Origin: Propionispira raffinosivorans DSM 20765
GTDB taxonomy: Bacteria > Bacillota > Negativicutes > Selenomonadales > Selenomonadaceae
Length of the DNA stretch: 64,000 bases
NCBI RefSeq assembly: GCF_000381065.1
Contig: NZ_KB905840.1
Location: 124,001 to 188,000, forward strand
Direction of reading: 5' to 3'
Shown here: positions 29,531 through 37,741 of the stretch, one piece after another
Layout: each line of letters starts with the position of its first letter
Numbering within the stretch: position 1 is the stretch's first letter
The notes under the pieces: generated by a model
The model's database searches: none
Seen by the model: the letters and a program-made list of their open reading frames with translations, nothing else
What the model was told of the DNA's origin: nothing
Position numbers and translations under genes: made by a program

Positions 29531-30398
29531 AATGCACCTTCTTGTTTAAAGACTTGCTTTTTATTACTAAAAAACCAGCGTAGACAATCATTGTAAGTAT
29601 GGCTAAGGCAGCGGCTTTTCCGGTTTGGAAAAAGACAAAACCATATTGATATACAATATATACTAAGTTCGTGCTGCTTTGATTGGGACCGCCTTGTGTA
29701 AGCATGTTAAGTGGGACCAATACATATTGTAAGCCAAAGACGATGGTAATGATGAGAACGTAGATAGCTGTTGGTGATGTCATTGGTACAACGATATAAC
29801 GAAAAATATGCCAGTTGGAGGCATTTTCGAGTTTTGCGGCTTCAATTAAATCTTTGGGGACATCAACCATGGCGGCTAGGAGAACAAGGAGATTGTAACC
29901 GAATATTTTCCAACCAATGATGAAACTGATTGCAGCAATGACAAATCCTGGCTCTTTAAACCAACTGGGGGAAGTTAAACCTATACTGGATAACAGTAAA
30001 CTGATCGGCCCAGCGAGTGGATTAAAGATCCAAAGAAAAATGATACTGGCTACTGCCAGCGATAATGTACTGGGGATAAATAAGATAGAACGGTAGAAAA
30101 ACTTGAAATGGTGAATACAATGAGCCATAACAAAAGATAACAGATAGGGCAGCAGAAAATTGATGATGACGAGTAATATGATATAAAAAAGCGTGTTTGC
30201 AAGAATTTTAAACAGTTCATCACCAGACATCAATTGCCGATAATTATCAAAACCAACAAATTTCATTGTGGGACTGACCATATTCCAGGAGTGGAAACTC
30301 AGCCAAAGGTCTTGTAGTAAAGGCCAGTACGAAAATAACAAAGACAAGAAAATTGCGGGAGTTAAGAAAAGCCCGGGCTGCCAATAATGACGGTTCAT
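29520..30398 (-). CDS. ugpA: ABC transporter permease, UgpA/MalF type
   Basis: 292 residues with six membrane helices and the EAA loop EAAKLENASNWHIFRYIVVPM. The ATG at 30398 (MNRHYWQPGLF) has GAAAGGA upstream; in-frame sequence before it would run into the intra-operon hairpin. It pairs with the permease at 28703. The loops of both permeases match each other closely, as expected for a heterodimer. Confidence 0.9.
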   Translation of the reverse strand: MNRHYWQPGLFLTPAIFLSLLFSYWPLLQDLWLSFHSWNMVSPTMKFVGFDNYRQLMSGDELFKILANTLFYIILLVIINFLLPYLLSFVMAHCIHHFKFFYRSILFIPSTLSLAVASIIFLWIFNPLAGPISLLLSSIGLTSPSWFKEPGFVIAAISFIIGWKIFGYNLLVLLAAMVDVPKDLIEAAKLENASNWHIFRYIVVPMTSPTAIYVLIITIVFGLQYVLVPLNMLTQGGPNQSSTNLVYIVYQYGFVFFQTGKAAALAILTMIVYAGFLVIKSKSLNKKVHYEN

Positions 30399-30428
30399 AA
30401 AATCAATCCTTTCAGGTGCGAAATAAAC

Positions 30429-30470
30429 AAAGAATGCCGAATAAGCCGTGGGCTCATTCGGCATTCTTTT
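30429..30470 (-). terminator. Intra-operon hairpin after the binding-protein gene
   Basis: AAAGAATGCCGAAT and ATTCGGCATTCTTT form a 14-bp stem between the binding protein and the first permease. A T-rich stretch follows on the minus strand. Such hairpins usually lower expression of the membrane genes relative to the binding protein. Confidence 0.75.
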
Positions 30471-30481
30471 ATTTGGCAGGG

Positions 30482-31780
30482 TTATTGAAGTAAAGTATTT
30501 ACTTTATCGGCTGCTTGTTTTAAGGCAGCGGCAGCAGTCTGCTGACCGCTTAAAATTACATCACGGACATCAATCAATGCTTGTTCAGCCTGAAGTCCAT
30601 TTGCACCAGGAAAACTTGCCCATTTTACAACATCCGGCATTTGTGACATAGCGGATTGCATGTTTTTATTTTCGGCAACAAAATCTTTTAATCCGTTAGG
30701 ATCTTCCGTCACACCTTTGCGTGGGGGAAGGTAACCGGTACCTTTTGTCCAAAGAGCGAGTGCTGAAGGCGATTCAAGAAATTTAACAAAACGCCAAGCA
30801 GCTTTTTGTTTTTCTGGATCTTTAGAGAAAATCATCAGCATATTTCCGCCCGCAGGGACCTTTCTAGGTTTATTTTCAAAAGTTGGAAATAGTGTACTAA
30901 TAACCGTGAATTTTGCACTTTTTTCAAAGTTTTCTCGTTTCCCAATTGTTGTACAAACCATGCCGACTTTGCCACTTAGGAAAGCCTGAAAAGCTTCGTC
31001 ATTGCTGGCATGAAGCCCTGTACCGGCTTTCACCATATCAGCAATAACTTGATATGCTTGAGCAGCTTCCGGTGAGTCAAAAGCTGCAACGGTTTTATTA
31101 TCTTTTTTAGCGAGCATTTTGCCGCCATTGGATTCGATTAAAGCTTGTTGGGCCCAGTTATCGGCATATTCCTGCATGAAAAATCCAACGTTGCTGGTTT
31201 TTTCTTTGATGATTTGTGCGTATTGTGTTACTTCCTGCCAAGTACGTGGCGGTTTATTGGGATCGAGTCCCGCTTGTTTAAATATCTCAGGATTATAATA
31301 TAATACTGGGACACTCACGGAATACGGCACACCGATTTGTTTACCATCATCGGTTGTTGCCAAAGAAATAATGTTGGGCAAAAAATTATCTTGTATAAAG
31401 TTTTTATCTTCAGGCATTTGTATATTAATAAGTTCTTGAATATCATCATATTTTAAGTTTTCGCCGGCATAATTTAAGTAACTGTAGCCCATTTGCACAA
31501 CATCAGGATTTTTACCTGAGGCCATGGCGGCTTGAAGATTTTGTGTTAATCCCTTATACATATCAGGATTAAATTTCTCGACGACTTCAATATCAGGGTT
31601 TTCTTTATTAAATGTTTCAATAAGTTGCTTAACCGTAGCTCCGCCAAAACTTTCGGCATTTACATGCCAATACTCAATGGTTACTTTTTCACTGGTTTTT
31701 GTTGTGTTACCACAACCAGTAAGCGTAATGAGAAAAAGGCTAAGACATAAAAATGGAATTATTTTTGTGAATCGTTTCAA
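30482..31780 (-). CDS. ugpB: ABC transporter substrate-binding lipoprotein, UgpB-like
   Basis: 432 residues. A lipoprotein signal ends in the lipobox LTGC (Cys22 to 23). The family-1 binding-protein body includes IEYWHVNAESFGGATV and VPVLYYNPEIFKQAGLDP, which resemble UgpB. The start is TTG at 31780 with TAGGAGG upstream. It heads an operon with two permeases, ATPase and TIM-barrel enzyme. The promoter carries a PhoP-type box, which supports sn-glycerol-3-phosphate or a glycerophosphodiester as substrate. A sugar substrate cannot be excluded from the protein alone. Confidence 0.88.
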   Translation of the reverse strand: MKRFTKIIPFLCLSLFLITLTGCGNTTKTSEKVTIEYWHVNAESFGGATVKQLIETFNKENPDIEVVEKFNPDMYKGLTQNLQAAMASGKNPDVVQMGYSYLNYAGENLKYDDIQELINIQMPEDKNFIQDNFLPNIISLATTDDGKQIGVPYSVSVPVLYYNPEIFKQAGLDPNKPPRTWQEVTQYAQIIKEKTSNVGFFMQEYADNWAQQALIESNGGKMLAKKDNKTVAAFDSPEAAQAYQVIADMVKAGTGLHASNDEAFQAFLSGKVGMVCTTIGKRENFEKSAKFTVISTLFPTFENKPRKVPAGGNMLMIFSKDPEKQKAAWRFVKFLESPSALALWTKGTGYLPPRKGVTEDPNGLKDFVAENKNMQSAMSQMPDVVKWASFPGANGLQAEQALIDVRDVILSGQQTAAAALKQAADKVNTLLQ

Positions 31781-31793
31781 AACAGATACCTCC

Positions 31794-31831
31794 TACACTT
31801 GAATACACAATGTATTATGTATTCAAGTGTA
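31794..31831. promoter_or_regulatory. Perfect 14-bp inverted repeat overlapping the ugpB -10
   Basis: TACACTTGAATACA and TGTATTCAAGTGTA are perfect complements with a 10-base loop, directly abutting the ribosome binding site of ugpB. The outer end (TACACT on the minus strand) coincides with the -10 predicted from the PhoP-box spacing. Confidence 0.7.
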
Positions 31832-31851
31832 ACTTGTTTTTAGCATCAGGG

Positions 31852-31879
31852 TGTTAAGGCGATGTTAATAATAAGTTAA
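31852..31879 (-). promoter_or_regulatory. PhoP-type box upstream of ugpB
   Basis: On the minus strand TTAACT, TTAACA and TTAACA lie with exactly 5 bases between each, giving an 11-bp period. A TACACT -10 follows exactly 20 bp after the last hexamer. This is the layout of Firmicute PhoP-activated promoters and is repeated at ppx. Confidence 0.75.
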
Positions 31880-31924
31880 AAATTTTTGGCTAATACGGGA
31901 GTGATGGCGAAGTTACATAAAGCA

Positions 31925-32638
31925 TCAATGCTGCGACAAGATTTTTGTTGAAATAAACCATTCAAATAAGGTGGCGGAACTGGAGTGGGCGATAGGCAGC
32001 AGTGCTTGTGCGGCAAAGTGGTATTGGTTAATTGTGGCATTTTCATCAACCAATGGCATGAAATCCGTGGCTAGTATTGCATTATTGAGCAATAACTCAA
32101 GTGGCTTTTTTATCGGGATTAGTTCGATCTGCAGCGAGCTAAACTCGTTGTTATGTGTTTGCACCCAATTTTCAAACTTTTTATGTCCATTAAATAAATG
32201 ACCACAAACGTGATGCGGCACAGCCATATCTTGTAATAAATGTGCAGATGCACCCAGGTAAAAAAAACCATTTACCAAATCTTTGTTTTTCACGAAACGG
32301 CAGGCTTTGGTTAAATAAACAGAAAAATCATATACTGCCGGTGAAAATCGCCATAAACCTTTACGGGTTATCGGATTAAAAAAATGATTGATGTTTTTGA
32401 ATTCTAAATCAGCCCAGGTAACACCGAGTTGCAAAGAGTTAATATTTTTTTCCAAGATGCAAGCAACTTCATGGTACCCATTTTCTCGGATGATCTGCAA
32501 AGCTTCTATATTACAGACTTTATGTGTGAGGCATAATGACGCAGAATCAGAGGCATCTATGATGTAGTGAAGTGGTGTTGAAAGTGTACTGAGAATAGAT
32601 AATCCTTGACTTAAATAACGGGCTGAGGTCATCGTCAT
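31925..32638 (-). CDS. Zinc-dependent phospholipase C-like protein
   Basis: 237 residues. The zinc ligand pattern of the phospholipase C/P1 nuclease fold can be seen: a His in LTHKVCN, Asp and His in WADLEFKNINHFF, the AHLLQDMAVPHHV block and the GHKKFENW block. This resembles the catalytic domain of clostridial alpha-toxin. No clear signal peptide is visible, which is unusual for a toxin and fits an internal lipid-remodelling role. The start overlaps the stop of the glycosyltransferase gene (ATGA), so the two are translationally coupled. Expected reaction: phospholipid to diacylglycerol plus phosphoalcohol. Confidence 0.8.
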   Translation of the reverse strand: MTMTSARYLSQGLSILSTLSTPLHYIIDASDSASLCLTHKVCNIEALQIIRENGYHEVACILEKNINSLQLGVTWADLEFKNINHFFNPITRKGLWRFSPAVYDFSVYLTKACRFVKNKDLVNGFFYLGASAHLLQDMAVPHHVCGHLFNGHKKFENWVQTHNNEFSSLQIELIPIKKPLELLLNNAILATDFMPLVDENATINQYHFAAQALLPIAHSSSATLFEWFISTKILSQH

Positions 32639-33720
32639 AATGCCACCAGCTCTACTGGTGAAATCAAGTGATCTAGAATTTTACTTGAGGCTAAAGAACT
32701 TTGTTGAACCAACATGTTTTGTGATAGTGAGATTAGCTGTTGCGGATTTTTCAAGAAAGTTGATATGTAGTCTCTAAGGTCGTCTTCGCATTTAGCCCAA
32801 CAGCCTAAATGCTCTTGCTCTAAAAAACGGGCATTGTCTTCTTCAATACCGGGGATTGGAGAAAATACAAGGATGGGCGTGGCTGTAGCTAAGGCTTCGG
32901 TAATGGTGAGTCCCCCTGGTTTTGTAATGATTAAATCGGATTTTTTCATTAACGAGGCAACTTGATTTGTAAAGCCAATGACAGTGTAGTTTTGATGATA
33001 AATGGCAATTTTTTCTAATTGCTTTTGCCGCGGCAGGTCATTGCCGGTAACAAAAGTAATATGGATTGTCCTAGGCAAAGTCTGCAATACATTGAGGATC
33101 ATTAACATCGTTTCGTCGGTCTGCCAGTTAGTCATGATAAGAATGTTATTGAGACTGGCGGAATGGGCAACCGGCGTGAAATTAGAGCCAACGGGGATAC
33201 CGCTCGGAATGATGCTTCCGCTTGGATGAAGAGCACTTTTTAATTGATCGACCAATGCAGGATGGGCAACAAAATACTGGTCGACATATGCAACATCCCA
33301 AATGGGGTGGACAATATAGTCCGTTACAATGCCAACCAGTTTAAACGATGAATGGTATTTTTTTTTGTAAGCGGCTGCTGCAGCCAGCGGGAAAAAATGT
33401 GTACAAAGAATCGTGTCTGGTTGGTATTTTTGCACCAAACGACCCATGGCCCGTTGGTTTGTTTTGGCAAGCATGTATTTGACATTGTCGAATGTTTCAA
33501 TTTCACTGATTTTGCAAATTTGCCGAAAAAATGACGGCTTGTATTCAATGAGTGTTTTGTAAGCTTTGCTTAACAGATTAGGCAGACCATAACGCTGTAG
33601 CTGCAGAAAATCGATTGTTGTTACGGTGTAACCAGATGCCTGCAAGTTTTGCTGCATATTAAAGGCAGCCTGATTATGACCGTTGCCAACAGAAACAGTT
33701 AAAATCAACACATTATGCAT
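32635..33720 (-). CDS. MGDG synthase/UgtP-type diacylglycerol glycosyltransferase
   Basis: 361 residues with the N-terminal MGDG-synthase domain start LILTVSVGNGHNQAA and the GT28-type donor-binding part GFTNQVASLMKKSDLIITKPGGLTITEALA. Such enzymes transfer glucose or galactose from a UDP-sugar to diacylglycerol. The ATG at 33720 has GGAGG 8 bases upstream; an in-frame ATG at 33789 would add 23 poor residues. It is the first gene of a two-gene unit with the phospholipase C, which could supply its diacylglycerol. Confidence 0.88.
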   Translation of the reverse strand: MHNVLILTVSVGNGHNQAAFNMQQNLQASGYTVTTIDFLQLQRYGLPNLLSKAYKTLIEYKPSFFRQICKISEIETFDNVKYMLAKTNQRAMGRLVQKYQPDTILCTHFFPLAAAAAYKKKYHSSFKLVGIVTDYIVHPIWDVAYVDQYFVAHPALVDQLKSALHPSGSIIPSGIPVGSNFTPVAHSASLNNILIMTNWQTDETMLMILNVLQTLPRTIHITFVTGNDLPRQKQLEKIAIYHQNYTVIGFTNQVASLMKKSDLIITKPGGLTITEALATATPILVFSPIPGIEEDNARFLEQEHLGCWAKCEDDLRDYISTFLKNPQQLISLSQNMLVQQSSLASSKILDHLISPVELVAL

Positions 33721-33988
33721 TGTAAACACCTCCGTAATACTTCCTGCTTCCATTATATTTGAAAGCTGGTCAGGATTTATTATGTTCATATTATGATTGT
33801 GTTAAATTATAATATAAACTTTCGTTACTTCAACTAAAATGAAAATAATTTATGCTATTTTTCAAAGTAGGACTTTTCAATTTCATTCTTAAGTAGTAAT
33901 ATTATTAAGGCGATGTCGTCGGGCTGGTTTTGATTATCCCCATTGTATTGCAAATTTATGAATATTTTCTGAAGGTGAAAGTGCTAAG

Positions 33989-34579
33989 ATGGATCGTAAA
34001 ACTTTTTTATTAAAAACTTTTTATATTTGCAGTGCAATGTGGCTGGCGCCGAATTTGGTTCAAGCTGGTCAGGTATTTGCAAATACTGCTTCCTTAAATA
34101 AGGAACCTGTAAAAATCAAAGAAACAAATTTAACATTTGGCCCGCTAACGAAAAGAGTATCAACAAACTTGATCGTAGTTCATCATATTGGGAATACGGA
34201 TGAAGATGTATCGGCTGCTGAAGTACATAAATGGCATTTGGCAAATGGCTGGGCGGGAATTGGGTATCATTTTCTGATACGTAAAGATGGAACGATTGAA
34301 CGTGGTCGTCCAATGGATACCGTCGGGGCACATACTTATGGGTATAATAAAAATTCAATTGGTATTAATATTGTGGGGGATTTTGAAGTTGCGACCCCTA
34401 AACCAGAGCAAATGGAATCGGCTTCGCGTTTGATTGCTTCGCTATGTACGAAATACCAATTTGGTCCTAACAAATATACAGTCCAAGGTCATCGCGACTT
34501 ATGTGCTACGCTTTGTCCGGGTGCAAATTTGTATAGTTCAATGAATGATCTTCGAAAAAGCAGTTTTATGTATTTGTAA
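33989..34579 (+). CDS. Exported N-acetylmuramoyl-L-alanine amidase (Amidase_2/PGRP fold)
   Basis: 196 residues with an N-terminal export signal (residues 1 to about 31, with an RK pair near the start). The zinc ligands of the family are seen in VVHHIG and VQGHRDLCATLCPG, with the conserved GIGYHFLIRKDGTIERGRP between. It should cleave the amide between MurNAc and L-Ala in peptidoglycan. GAAGGTG precedes the ATG. It is divergent from the lipid pair and has its own terminator. Confidence 0.92.
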   Translation: MDRKTFLLKTFYICSAMWLAPNLVQAGQVFANTASLNKEPVKIKETNLTFGPLTKRVSTNLIVVHHIGNTDEDVSAAEVHKWHLANGWAGIGYHFLIRKDGTIERGRPMDTVGAHTYGYNKNSIGINIVGDFEVATPKPEQMESASRLIASLCTKYQFGPNKYTVQGHRDLCATLCPGANLYSSMNDLRKSSFMYL

Positions 34580-34581
34580 TG

Positions 34582-34634
34582 AAAAAAAGAGCCAAACATT
34601 CGGTGTTTAATACTTGAATGCTTGGCTTTTTTAA
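34582..34634. terminator. Terminator between amidase and LuxR-type gene
   Basis: GAGCCAAACATTC against GAATGCTTGGC with an A-run before and a T-run after. It can serve both convergent genes. Confidence 0.8.
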
Positions 34635-34636
34635 TT

Positions 34637-35392
34637 TTATTCTTGAATCATTTTTAGTAATTGTATTCGGTTTTTAATGCCGAGTTTTTTATAGATGCTC
34701 ATAATGTGTTTTTTGAGTGTATTGGGAGTGATAATTAATGCACTGCACATTTCTTCGGTGGAAAATCCTTTTGCCATAAGTGAAAGAACGCGCTCTTCAC
34801 GAGCTGTTAATTGAAATTTGATACTGCAGTCGAATGTTGATAATTTCGTGCTGGTTTGTTCTTTGGCGAGGTATGCCGTATGCAGCCTCAAGGCGAGATG
34901 ATCTTTTAGCTGGTTTAAAATAAAAGAATCCCGGTACGAAAAATTGATTGATGTTTCACTGCGATAGAGTGACAGAACTCCTAAAAAAGTATTATCAAAG
35001 GCTAAATTGATATGGATAATATGTCGAATGGAATTTGGTTGACATATTTGTTCATAGTAGGTAGATTTTAACCATACTTTTTCGTCACAAATGTCAGAAT
35101 CTAAATATACAATATTATTGGCACTGATTTTAATGCCACGAGAATAGTCATACTGGTAGTAATGTTCTAAATATTGTTTTACGTATTCGTCAGGGAAATT
35201 TAAGGTGATTGGTGAGCACAGCGAAAGATCTTGTTCACCAGAGGCGAGATACGAGGTTGCACGATCAAACGGAATGACCCATTGCAGTTGTTTGAGTAAA
35301 ATGGAGCGCATTTTATCAATGTTGTGAATACTATGGATTTTATAGATTATATCTGTGAGTACCATCCAAACATTATTACCAAGATAGTCCAA
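34637..35392 (-). CDS. LuxR-family (GerE-type HTH) transcriptional regulator
   Basis: 251 residues. The C-terminal part is a classical LuxR helix-turn-helix (LTAREERVLSLMAKGFSTEEMC through KKHIMSIYKKLGIKNRIQLL). The N-terminal 170 residues form an autoinducer-binding/GAF-like sensor of unknown ligand. Start is TTG at 35392 with GGTGGTGA just before it. It is divergent from the pxp/biotin-carboxylase operon and is the obvious candidate regulator of it. Confidence 0.88.
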   Translation of the reverse strand: MDYLGNNVWMVLTDIIYKIHSIHNIDKMRSILLKQLQWVIPFDRATSYLASGEQDLSLCSPITLNFPDEYVKQYLEHYYQYDYSRGIKISANNIVYLDSDICDEKVWLKSTYYEQICQPNSIRHIIHINLAFDNTFLGVLSLYRSETSINFSYRDSFILNQLKDHLALRLHTAYLAKEQTSTKLSTFDCSIKFQLTAREERVLSLMAKGFSTEEMCSALIITPNTLKKHIMSIYKKLGIKNRIQLLKMIQE

Positions 35393-35567
35393 AATATCAC
35401 CACCATACCTAATTATATAAACGAATCGCTTCTGTGAAGGTTAGAATGTATTATGAAAAATAAGTTATATCGTATATTGGTTAGATTATAACATGTTTTA
35501 ATGGATTTCTACTACTTTTTTACCATAAATGCAAAGATCACAAAGGATAGATGGTCAATCGGAGTAA

Positions 35568-35596
35568 TTGAATTTGAGTTGCAGCTAACTTATAAT
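35568..35596 (+). promoter_or_regulatory. Sigma-70 promoter of the pxp/biotin-carboxylase operon
   Basis: TTGAAT (35568-35573), 17-bp spacer and TATAAT (35591-35596). The predicted transcription start is near 35603, leaving a leader of about 100 bases before pxpB. The rest of 35393-35567 shows no gene. Confidence 0.7.
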
Positions 35597-35626
35597 GAAA
35601 ATATAAACTTAATAGGTAAGAAAATC

Positions 35627-35681
35627 AAGGCAAGGGTGCTGATATTTCCATTTATGGAATCAGGACGCTTGTCTTTTTTTT
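35627..35681 (+). terminator. Terminator hairpin inside the pxpB leader (attenuator)
   Basis: AAGGCAAG (35627-35634) pairs with CTTGTCTT (35668-35675), with a second inner stem (TTCC/GGAA, TGAT/ATCA) and an eight-T run at 35674-35681. It lies between the promoter and the GGGAGGGG ribosome binding site of pxpB, so readthrough must be controlled or partial. Confidence 0.7.
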
Positions 35682-35704
35682 ATAGAAAAGGGAGGGGCTT
35701 TTAA

Positions 35705-36688
35705 ATGAGTAAATATGAAGTTATTCTCGATACATTACCAGCGGCAAAGGATAGAACTGAAATTTTATTCCGTCAGGCGGGTGATGGATTTATTCAAGTT
35801 GAATATGGACATGAACAACGAGTGGAATTGTTGGATTCATTTAGGATTTTGGCGGTAGATAGTAAGATTAAGCAGGTTAATATTCAGGGCTTGATCGAAA
35901 CCGTACCAAGTTTACGAGCAAATTTGTTCCATTTTGATTCATTGGTTATTTCTCCAGGGGAATTGATTGCAGAAATAAAAAAAGCCGAAGAATCTATTAC
36001 GAGTGTTGAAGAGATGGTGATTGACTCTAGAATCATTACATTGCCGATTGCTTTTGAAGACAGCCAAACCAAAAAAGCAGTGGCATTGTATCAAAAACAG
36101 GTTCGTCCTGATGCACCAAACTGTGTTGATGGCTATAATCTTGAATACATGGCACAGTGTAATGGCTGTTCGGTTGATGATATAAAACATATGCTTTTAG
36201 ATACGTACTGGTATAACAGCGGTTGTGGATTTTGGCCAGGTGGTGGTTTTTTTTGGCCGATGGATCCTCGCTGCAAAATGATTGTACCGAAATATAATCC
36301 ACCGAGGATTTGGACACCGGAGGGAGCTGTTGGAATTGGTGGTGCCTGCTTGTTTACGTATACCACCGCAACCGGTGGCGGTTATCAGCTGTTTGGCCGA
36401 ACCATTCCGACATTCCAATTAGCGATGAAACATCCGCAATTCAAAGAAAAACCGTTTTTGTATCATCCTTCAGGAGATCGCTTGAAATTTGTTGAAGTTT
36501 CAGAGGCGGAAATTGATCACATTTATGCGCATGTTCACGATGAAACGGACTACAAATATGAAATAGAAGAAAGTAAAATTGTTGTAAAAGAATATTTAGA
36601 GTTTTTGGCTGCACCCGAAGTACAAAAAGGCGCGGAAGATTTTGCGAAACGGCAAGTTAAAGGGGCAGCAAAAGCACCGAAACTTTAA
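35705..36688 (+). CDS. pxpB: PxpB-like carboxyltransferase subunit 1, urea-carboxylase type
   Basis: 327 residues, longer than typical KipI/PxpB (about 230-240). The C-terminal two thirds carry hallmarks of the carboxyltransferase domain of urea carboxylase: LPIAFEDSQTKKA, VRPDAPN, KYNPPRIWTPEGAVGIGG and GGYQLFGRT. The N-terminal 110 residues are an extra KipI-like part. In urea carboxylase the same fold moves the carboxyl group from biotin to the substrate. It heads an operon with PxpC, a biotin carrier, biotin carboxylase, PxpA and a DUF1097 membrane protein. The substrate is unknown; 5-oxoproline is the family default. Confidence 0.85.
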   Translation: MSKYEVILDTLPAAKDRTEILFRQAGDGFIQVEYGHEQRVELLDSFRILAVDSKIKQVNIQGLIETVPSLRANLFHFDSLVISPGELIAEIKKAEESITSVEEMVIDSRIITLPIAFEDSQTKKAVALYQKQVRPDAPNCVDGYNLEYMAQCNGCSVDDIKHMLLDTYWYNSGCGFWPGGGFFWPMDPRCKMIVPKYNPPRIWTPEGAVGIGGACLFTYTTATGGGYQLFGRTIPTFQLAMKHPQFKEKPFLYHPSGDRLKFVEVSEAEIDHIYAHVHDETDYKYEIEESKIVVKEYLEFLAAPEVQKGAEDFAKRQVKGAAKAPKL

Positions 36689-36716
36689 TCGTAAACTGTG
36701 AGGAGGTTTGAAGTAT

Positions 36717-37706
36717 ATGTTAAAAGTTATAAAAGCGGGAATAGAAGTTTTGGTAGAAGATTGGCCTGGTCGCTTGGGTTACATGGGGTTAGGAATGGCG
36801 GCAGCCGGTGCTATGGATAATTTGGCATTACAGTTAGGAAATGCAGTTTTGCAGAATGAAATCGGTGAAGCTGGGCTTGAAATAGCTGGTGGATACTGCC
36901 AGTTTGAATTTATCCAATCTGGTGTTATTGCGATTTGTGGTGCAGATATGGCGGTGAAGTTGAATGGTAAGTCAATTGCTTTATGGGAAGCTATTCCTGT
37001 AAAAATAGGGGATCAGCTAGAATTTGATCATTTTGGGACAACGGGTTTTCGAACATACTTATGTATTGCTGGCGGTATTGACGTGCCAGTTTATCTTGGC
37101 AGTAAATCAACCTGTTTGTTTGGTTCGTATGGTGGATTTCAGGGCAGAAAACTGCAAGTGGGTGATGTGATTGAGGTAGCGGCAAAAGTCAAAGACAGTC
37201 TTGTCGGGCGAAAACTTAACCCTAACTATATTCCTCAATATACGAATGAATGGGAATTACGTGCTATTCCAGGACCAAATTCGGCACCAGATTATGTAAG
37301 CGAAGCTGGTATGGATTATTTATTTTCTACAACAATGAAAATTTCACATAATGCCAATCGGGCGGCCTATCGGTTAGCAGAAGTACCGGATTATTTCTGG
37401 GCACGAGAAGATGGTGGGAAAGGCGGCAGCCATCCTTCTAATATCGTAGATCATGGGTACAATATGCGCGGGGCCATTAATGTGACAGGCAATACACCTT
37501 CATTGCTTATAGCGGATGGACCGACATTGGGTGGTTTTGTCTGTGTTGCAAATGTAATTTATGCTGATTTATGGAAAATTGGGCAAGGAATTCCCTCGCG
37601 TGATAAAGTAAAATTCAAGTTGACGACGGTGGAAGAGGCTGTGGCAGCCCGCCGGGACCGTATCGCTATGCTGGCAGCGGAAGATCTTGTTATTACAAAC
37701 AGATAA
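36717..37706 (+). CDS. pxpC: PxpC-like carboxyltransferase subunit 2 (KipA/biotin-dependent carboxyltransferase family)
   Basis: 329 residues. Family blocks: VEDWPGRLGYMGLGMAAAGAMDNLAL near the N-terminus, GGYCQFEF and the C-terminal GPTLGGFVCVANV. KipA/PxpC pairs with KipI/PxpB; together they equal the carboxyltransferase domain of urea carboxylase. The ATG at 36717 has GAGGAGG 10 bases upstream; a TTG three codons earlier is less likely. It follows pxpB by 28 bp. Confidence 0.88.
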   Translation: MLKVIKAGIEVLVEDWPGRLGYMGLGMAAAGAMDNLALQLGNAVLQNEIGEAGLEIAGGYCQFEFIQSGVIAICGADMAVKLNGKSIALWEAIPVKIGDQLEFDHFGTTGFRTYLCIAGGIDVPVYLGSKSTCLFGSYGGFQGRKLQVGDVIEVAAKVKDSLVGRKLNPNYIPQYTNEWELRAIPGPNSAPDYVSEAGMDYLFSTTMKISHNANRAAYRLAEVPDYFWAREDGGKGGSHPSNIVDHGYNMRGAINVTGNTPSLLIADGPTLGGFVCVANVIYADLWKIGQGIPSRDKVKFKLTTVEEAVAARRDRIAMLAAEDLVITNR

Positions 37707-37741
37707 TATGTAATTAAAAAAAGGCAATGGAGGAATGAAAA

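Noticed and set aside
33905..33916. TTAAGGCGATGT upstream of the glycosyltransferase, identical over 12 bases to part of the ugpB PhoP box
   Set aside because: Only one hexamer fits; the neighbours at 11-bp distance do not match and no -10 stands at the right distance.
35501..35704. A 67-codon open frame upstream of pxpB
   Set aside because: It runs across the promoter and the leader terminator and has no ribosome binding site or recognisable sequence.
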